This document shows, in pieces, positions 60,597 through 64,000 of a DNA stretch of 64,000 bases. Position numbers and translations under genes: made by a program. The notes beneath the pieces were generated by a model. It did not search any database. It was not told where the DNA came from and saw only the letters and a program-made list of their open reading frames with translations. Source of the stretch: G965215225 sp965215225 (GTDB taxonomy: Bacteria; Pseudomonadota; Gammaproteobacteria; CBDBNL01; JAAOII01); NCBI GenBank assembly GCA_965215225.1, contig OZ244039.1:1860001-1924000 (forward strand). The letters run 5' to 3'. How positions within the stretch are numbered: the first letter of the stretch is position 1; every line of letters begins with the position of its first letter.

Positions 60597-62693
60597 CTAT
60601 TGGTTCAAGACTTCATCTAAACGCATCTGGTTTAGTTCGGGTTGGTCAGTCGCATTTAGGAACCACCAATCACGCCAGTCGCCAGGGGCTATGGGAGCGC
60701 AGCGAATGGCAGGATATTCATCCGACTCACCGAAATCCCAGATAAGATTGTTATCAGTTTTCTCACCTTCTTCAATGATCCCACTATTATCCCTATCACA
60801 CCAAACAGCCAATGGCTCGTCACTCATACTACCATTGTCAAACATAACTGGATTATCGTCCCAATCTTCATAAATCCCTGTATAGCCAGTTGGACTGAGA
60901 AGAACGCTAGTGGTTTGTGGGGCACCAAGGTTTCCACCACTAGTGAAACCACTAGTATCACTGTCCCAATAGGAAGCAGCTTCAGTAGCCCCACTCCCAT
61001 GCCTAACCAACATATTAACCTTACTGCCTGAGACTACATAAGAATAAGCAACCCAACCAGGGTTAAAAACTGCCACCAGACCACCTACAAAACCAGTCCC
61101 GCTCACCTTAGCTGCCACAACCGAAGAAGAAACAATCCGAGCATTTTTACCCCACCCCACCAGACCACCTACAGTGCCTGCCCCACTCACTTCACCCGTC
61201 ACAACCGATGAAGAATGAATCCGAGCCAAGAAACCATCCCCCACCAAACCACCTACTCTAGAACCAGCACCCACGCTTGCTTCACCCACTACAACCGATG
61301 AAGAATGAATCCGAGCCCTTTTACCATCCCCCACCAGACCGCCTAAGAAACTGGTTCCTCCTACCTCAGCTGCCACAACCGATGAAGAATGAATCGCAGC
61401 CCCGATACCACTCCCCACCAGACCGCCTACAGTATCATCTCCTCTCACTCCAGCTGCTACAACCGAAGAAGAAACAATCCGAGCCGAACCACCAAACCCC
61501 ACTAGACCACCTACGAGATCCCTACCTCTCACTCTCTCGGCACGAAGAGTCAAATTGCGAATCTCTGAGTTCACAGCTATATAACCAAACAAACCCACAC
61601 AATCCTCGTTTGGACGATTAATGCTTAAATTGCTAATCGTCCAACCATTGCCTTCAAAAATCCCATTGAAAGCAGCTCCTTGACACCCATCTGCAGAGCC
61701 TGTATCCTGACCCAAGGGTTGCCAGCCTTTGCCTCCCTCATTATTCGTATAAGCAGCAAGGCTTATATCCGTTACCAGCTCATAGCCAGAACAGGATGTA
61801 ATGCCGCCATTACCACCACAGCCAGTGGTGTTGAGATCTGCACTTGCCAATAGCTTCCGCCCATCGCCATTTAGAGCATAGCGAACTGCATTCAATTCCG
61901 TCGCATTGCCTATCTCTATCAACCCATCACCATCATCATCTATGTCCGCCACATCCATTACACTATCCCCATCGCAATCTACTAACAACGAACAACTCAC
62001 ATCACCTGAATTAGTCTGTTGCTCTCTCCCATCATTATCATTCAATCCATCACCATCATCATCCTCATCTACACTATCCGCTCGCCTGTCTCCATCCGTA
62101 TCCAGCCCTGACCGAATACCGCCTCTTGAGTTGTCTGCCTCATTCTCATCCCAAACAAAACCTATATCCACCTCTTGACGCCTGCCATCACTAAGAGTCC
62201 CGGTAATCTGAAACTTCCAATCTAGGTCAGCTAACTCAGTAAAATCATAGCTGCTGTCATCAATAAATTCGTCTATGTTGATATTAGGCTCTTCTACTAC
62301 CGACCCGCTCCTACTAGTCGCTTTGATATTCAAAGAGACCATATCACCAAAGTCCGATTGGTTACCTATGCGAAAACCACCACTTATGGGAGCAAAAGTG
62401 AGATTCACCTCCAAAGGTCTAAGAGAACTTCCACCTGAACTGCTTCCCGAACCGCCGCCGGCACAAGCAGTAAGAACGAAGAAGCTAGTTCCAGCTAATA
62501 AGAAAAGGAATCCCCGCACCAAACAATATGAATGCGGGGAGGCAATAGAGGCAGCCACACGGGATACAAGGACCGCCAAGCCGGAAGAACGAATAAAGGG
62601 CATCATAACAAGAAGCCGCTGAAAGACTGAAAAATTAGTGCTGTTTATCATAATGTTTCTCCTGTTTATCATAATGTTTCTCCTGTTTATCAT
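60597..62693 (-). CDS. GLUG-repeat lipoprotein 3
   Basis: 698 residues. The start is peculiar: MINRRNI is repeated twice before MINSTNF, each copy with its own AGGAGA ribosome site. A hydrophobic helix ends in a lipobox (FFVLTAC, Cys near 77). Then come a unique ~110-residue beta-rich domain (LRPLEVNLTFAPI to DIGFVWDENEA), Asp-rich Ca2+-type repeats, the shared GYELVTDISLAAY and GKGWQPLGQD domain, six GLUG-type modules (GGLVGDGFLARIHSSSVVTG type), and the common C-terminal domain. Paralogue of the proteins at 31135 and 56598. Probably surface-exposed; function unknown. Confidence 0.83.
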   Translation of the reverse strand: MINRRNIMINRRNIMINSTNFSVFQRLLVMMPFIRSSGLAVLVSRVAASIASPHSYCLVRGFLFLLAGTSFFVLTACAGGGSGSSSGGSSLRPLEVNLTFAPISGGFRIGNQSDFGDMVSLNIKATSRSGSVVEEPNINIDEFIDDSSYDFTELADLDWKFQITGTLSDGRRQEVDIGFVWDENEADNSRGGIRSGLDTDGDRRADSVDEDDDGDGLNDNDGREQQTNSGDVSCSLLVDCDGDSVMDVADIDDDGDGLIEIGNATELNAVRYALNGDGRKLLASADLNTTGCGGNGGITSCSGYELVTDISLAAYTNNEGGKGWQPLGQDTGSADGCQGAAFNGIFEGNGWTISNLSINRPNEDCVGLFGYIAVNSEIRNLTLRAERVRGRDLVGGLVGFGGSARIVSSSVVAAGVRGDDTVGGLVGSGIGAAIHSSSVVAAEVGGTSFLGGLVGDGKRARIHSSSVVVGEASVGAGSRVGGLVGDGFLARIHSSSVVTGEVSGAGTVGGLVGWGKNARIVSSSVVAAKVSGTGFVGGLVAVFNPGWVAYSYVVSGSKVNMLVRHGSGATEAASYWDSDTSGFTSGGNLGAPQTTSVLLSPTGYTGIYEDWDDNPVMFDNGSMSDEPLAVWCDRDNSGIIEEGEKTDNNLIWDFGESDEYPAIRCAPIAPGDWRDWWFLNATDQPELNQMRLDEVLNQ

Positions 62694-62696
62694 AGT
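62640..62696 (-). repeat. Triplicated ribosome-site and start-codon unit of lipoprotein 3
   Basis: A 21-base unit (minus strand ATGATAAACAGGAGAAACATT) is repeated so that three in-frame ATGs at 62693, 62672 and 62651 each have an AGGAGA-type ribosome site (the first one slightly altered). All three starts give the same protein with 0, 7 or 14 extra residues. Confidence 0.85.
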
Positions 62697-63027
62697 ATTT
62701 CTTTAGGGTTTTATTATACATGCTTATTATAACAAACTCAATAACAACAAGCCGTTGGAAGATACTATATAAGTCCCAAAAATTAACTAGCATAGGATTT
62801 TATTATACATGCTTATATTGAAAAATCAGCTGTTTTTTTATAAGGCGGATTAGGCAGATTATATAGACCTGTCAGCTTGTGCTTAGAGTGTAAATTCATG
62901 GGTTCTATTATAGCATCTCCTCTTGTATAAACTGAATTTGAATCAAAGAAAACATTCCTTTTATCTTTTAGGTAATGACTAGAAAGAATAATATTGCTGC
63001 TCATGTTTTTTCTATATGTGATAGAGG
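62697..63027. other. AT-rich intergenic with a repeated 22-base segment
   Basis: GGTTTTATTATACATGCTTAT near 62707 recurs almost exactly (GGATTTTATTATACATGCTT) near 62796. A 63-codon minus-strand frame (62813-63004) exists but has no ribosome site. I see no convincing gene or terminator. Confidence 0.4.
62813..63004 (-). CDS. Doubtful 63-aa hypothetical protein
   Basis: An open frame 23 bases after the FimV stop, with no motif, signal or ribosome site. It overlaps the second copy of the 22-base repeat. It may be chance. Confidence 0.2.
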   Translation of the reverse strand: MSSNIILSSHYLKDKRNVFFDSNSVYTRGDAIIEPMNLHSKHKLTGLYNLPNPPYKKTADFSI

Positions 63028-64000
63028 TTAAATTTGACTCAGTAGTTCTTTGGCTTGTTGTTGTTCTTCGGTTGAACCTACCTTAATGACTTCTTCTAAT
63101 AGGGTTCTTGCCCGCTTCGGCTCGCCCATATTTATGTATGCCCTAGCAAGATCTAGATTTGCCCTTCTCACATTATCTTGTAATAAAGCGCCTTCCTTTC
63201 TTGCTCTGGTTATCCTCTTTTTCTCCGACCTCTCGATTTCCTCCTCTTGCGGCACTAGCTTTTGTAAAGGAGTAGTTGATGGGCTTTTAACTACATCATC
63301 CTCCAGTTCCTGTTCAAAAAGATGAGGCTGCTTATTATGCACAGAGGATCTTCTGAGTTCGCGCATAAGGGAAGCCCTATCCCTACCAGATAGTCTCCTT
63401 ACTCTACTAATGAATAGATATAAGCCGCTCAAAAGAATAATCGCAAGAATCGCAGCGCTCCAGAAAAGAGGTTGGGCGCGGACCTCAGCAAAAAAAGTAT
63501 CTACTCTGTCTTTTATGACCGCTTGAAAATCGCGTAGATACTCAGTGGAATTAAGCTCACTGGGTTCGCTAAAGATCTCCTCACTTTGTTCGGCAGCTGC
63601 TAACTGGATAACCGCTATTTCTTCTTCCTTGAGGGTGATGAGTCTTTCAATCTGTTCTATCTGGGCATCCACTAGGGCTAGTTGCTGCTGTAGATCCTCT
63701 TCCTCTCTTTGATTTTTATCCAGTTCTTCTCTCAACACCGATTGTCTGCCTGATTCGGTTTCCTGTTCTGCCACAGATAGAGTCAATAATGGTTCAGCGG
63801 GGCGAGACTTGAATATGGCTGCAATAATCTCACGCGCCTGGCGGCGGTCGTGCAAAGTAATCTCATAGTAATTAGGCAGCCTTAAAGAAGCACCTACTTG
63901 TAAGACCGAAGCACGAGAGCCTGAAAAATTCTCTGGGTTTCTGTCTCTCAAAGCAAGCATGACCTGTTCGATATTGATTGGTTGGTCTCTTAAATAGGCT
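63028..64000 (-). CDS. fimV: FimV-like protein, C-terminal part (runs off the window)
   Basis: The frame is open to the window edge, so the N-terminus lies beyond 64000. The visible part starts in the FimV LysM-like region (YLRDQPINIEQVMLALRDRN), followed by a coiled coil of ~60 residues (REELDKNQREEEDLQQQLA), one membrane helix (LFWSAAILAIILLSGLYLF) and a basic/acidic linker. It ends in the FimV C-terminal TPR-like domain (ANLDLARAYINMGEPKRART). FimV is a peptidoglycan-binding inner-membrane hub for type IV pili and polar organisation. The cytoplasmic part here is short compared with Pseudomonas FimV. Confidence 0.88.
   Translation of the reverse strand, partial: AYLRDQPINIEQVMLALRDRNPENFSGSRASVLQVGASLRLPNYYEITLHDRRQAREIIAAIFKSRPAEPLLTLSVAEQETESGRQSVLREELDKNQREEEDLQQQLALVDAQIEQIERLITLKEEEIAVIQLAAAEQSEEIFSEPSELNSTEYLRDFQAVIKDRVDTFFAEVRAQPLFWSAAILAIILLSGLYLFISRVRRLSGRDRASLMRELRRSSVHNKQPHLFEQELEDDVVKSPSTTPLQKLVPQEEEIERSEKKRITRARKEGALLQDNVRRANLDLARAYINMGEPKRARTLLEEVIKVGSTEEQQQAKELLSQI

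Overview
The window is a chromosomal segment of a diderm gammaproteobacterium of unresolved lineage. The evidence is a complete mraZ-to-ftsZ division and cell-wall cluster in gammaproteobacterial order, BamD, KdsA (LPS), ErpA, a YheV-type protein, an inactive dihydroorotase-like protein beside pyrB, a FimV-like protein, and MurE with a DNPR motif (meso-diaminopimelate peptidoglycan). An NqrM-like protein suggests a Na+-translocating NADH:quinone reductase. No transposase, integrase, CRISPR array or rRNA is visible; there is one tRNA-Gly(CCC).

Region 1 (1-15.8 kb) is a defence island. Five or six small secreted or membrane proteins of unknown function (455-2600) lie between a decayed copy of the 3' end of a Type ISP restriction-modification gene (222-355) and the gene itself (2836-7615, minus strand). 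That gene carries a run of 21 C between its methyltransferase and target-recognition parts. In the state shown it is out of frame, and losing one C would restore a single protein of 1592 aa: a strong candidate for a phase-variable switch. Divergently transcribed from it are four tandem paralogues of a 616-627 aa DUF262-DUF1524 (GmrSD-like, Type IV restriction) protein. Three of them carry a copied promoter and leader, and the second has lost two residues of its HNH-like motif.

Region 2 (15.8-38.5 kb) is mostly housekeeping: a CDP-alcohol phosphatidyltransferase, yheV-like, erpA, nqrM, metK, fba, pyrX-pyrB-ruvX-bamD, mmsA, an orphan DNA methyltransferase, tRNA-Gly, pyrG-kdsA-eno, rplM-rpsI, a glycerate kinase, and cysE-trmJ-htpX. 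Ribosomal protein S9 has an extraordinary ~360-residue repetitive N-terminal extension, RuvX has a ~65-residue repeat insert, and CysE has a Lys-rich repetitive tail.

Region 3 (38.6-55.8 kb) is a KefB/C-type antiporter followed by the tightly overlapped dcw cluster, without murB or ddl. A candidate MraZ operator precedes mraZ. Region 4 (55.8-64 kb) holds a ~100 bp minisatellite, two large GLUG-repeat lipoproteins (a third paralogue is at 31-33 kb), a compact Type II restriction-modification pair between them, and the 3' part of fimV.

A theme links the regions: gene ends are repeatedly copied in tandem next to the intact gene. 3' ends are echoed at metK, nqrM, eno and the Type ISP gene, and 5' ends at pyrX, yheV and lipoprotein 3. 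At pyrX and yheV the 5' echoes form short reading frames whose stop codons overlap the next start (ATGA), so translational coupling is preserved.
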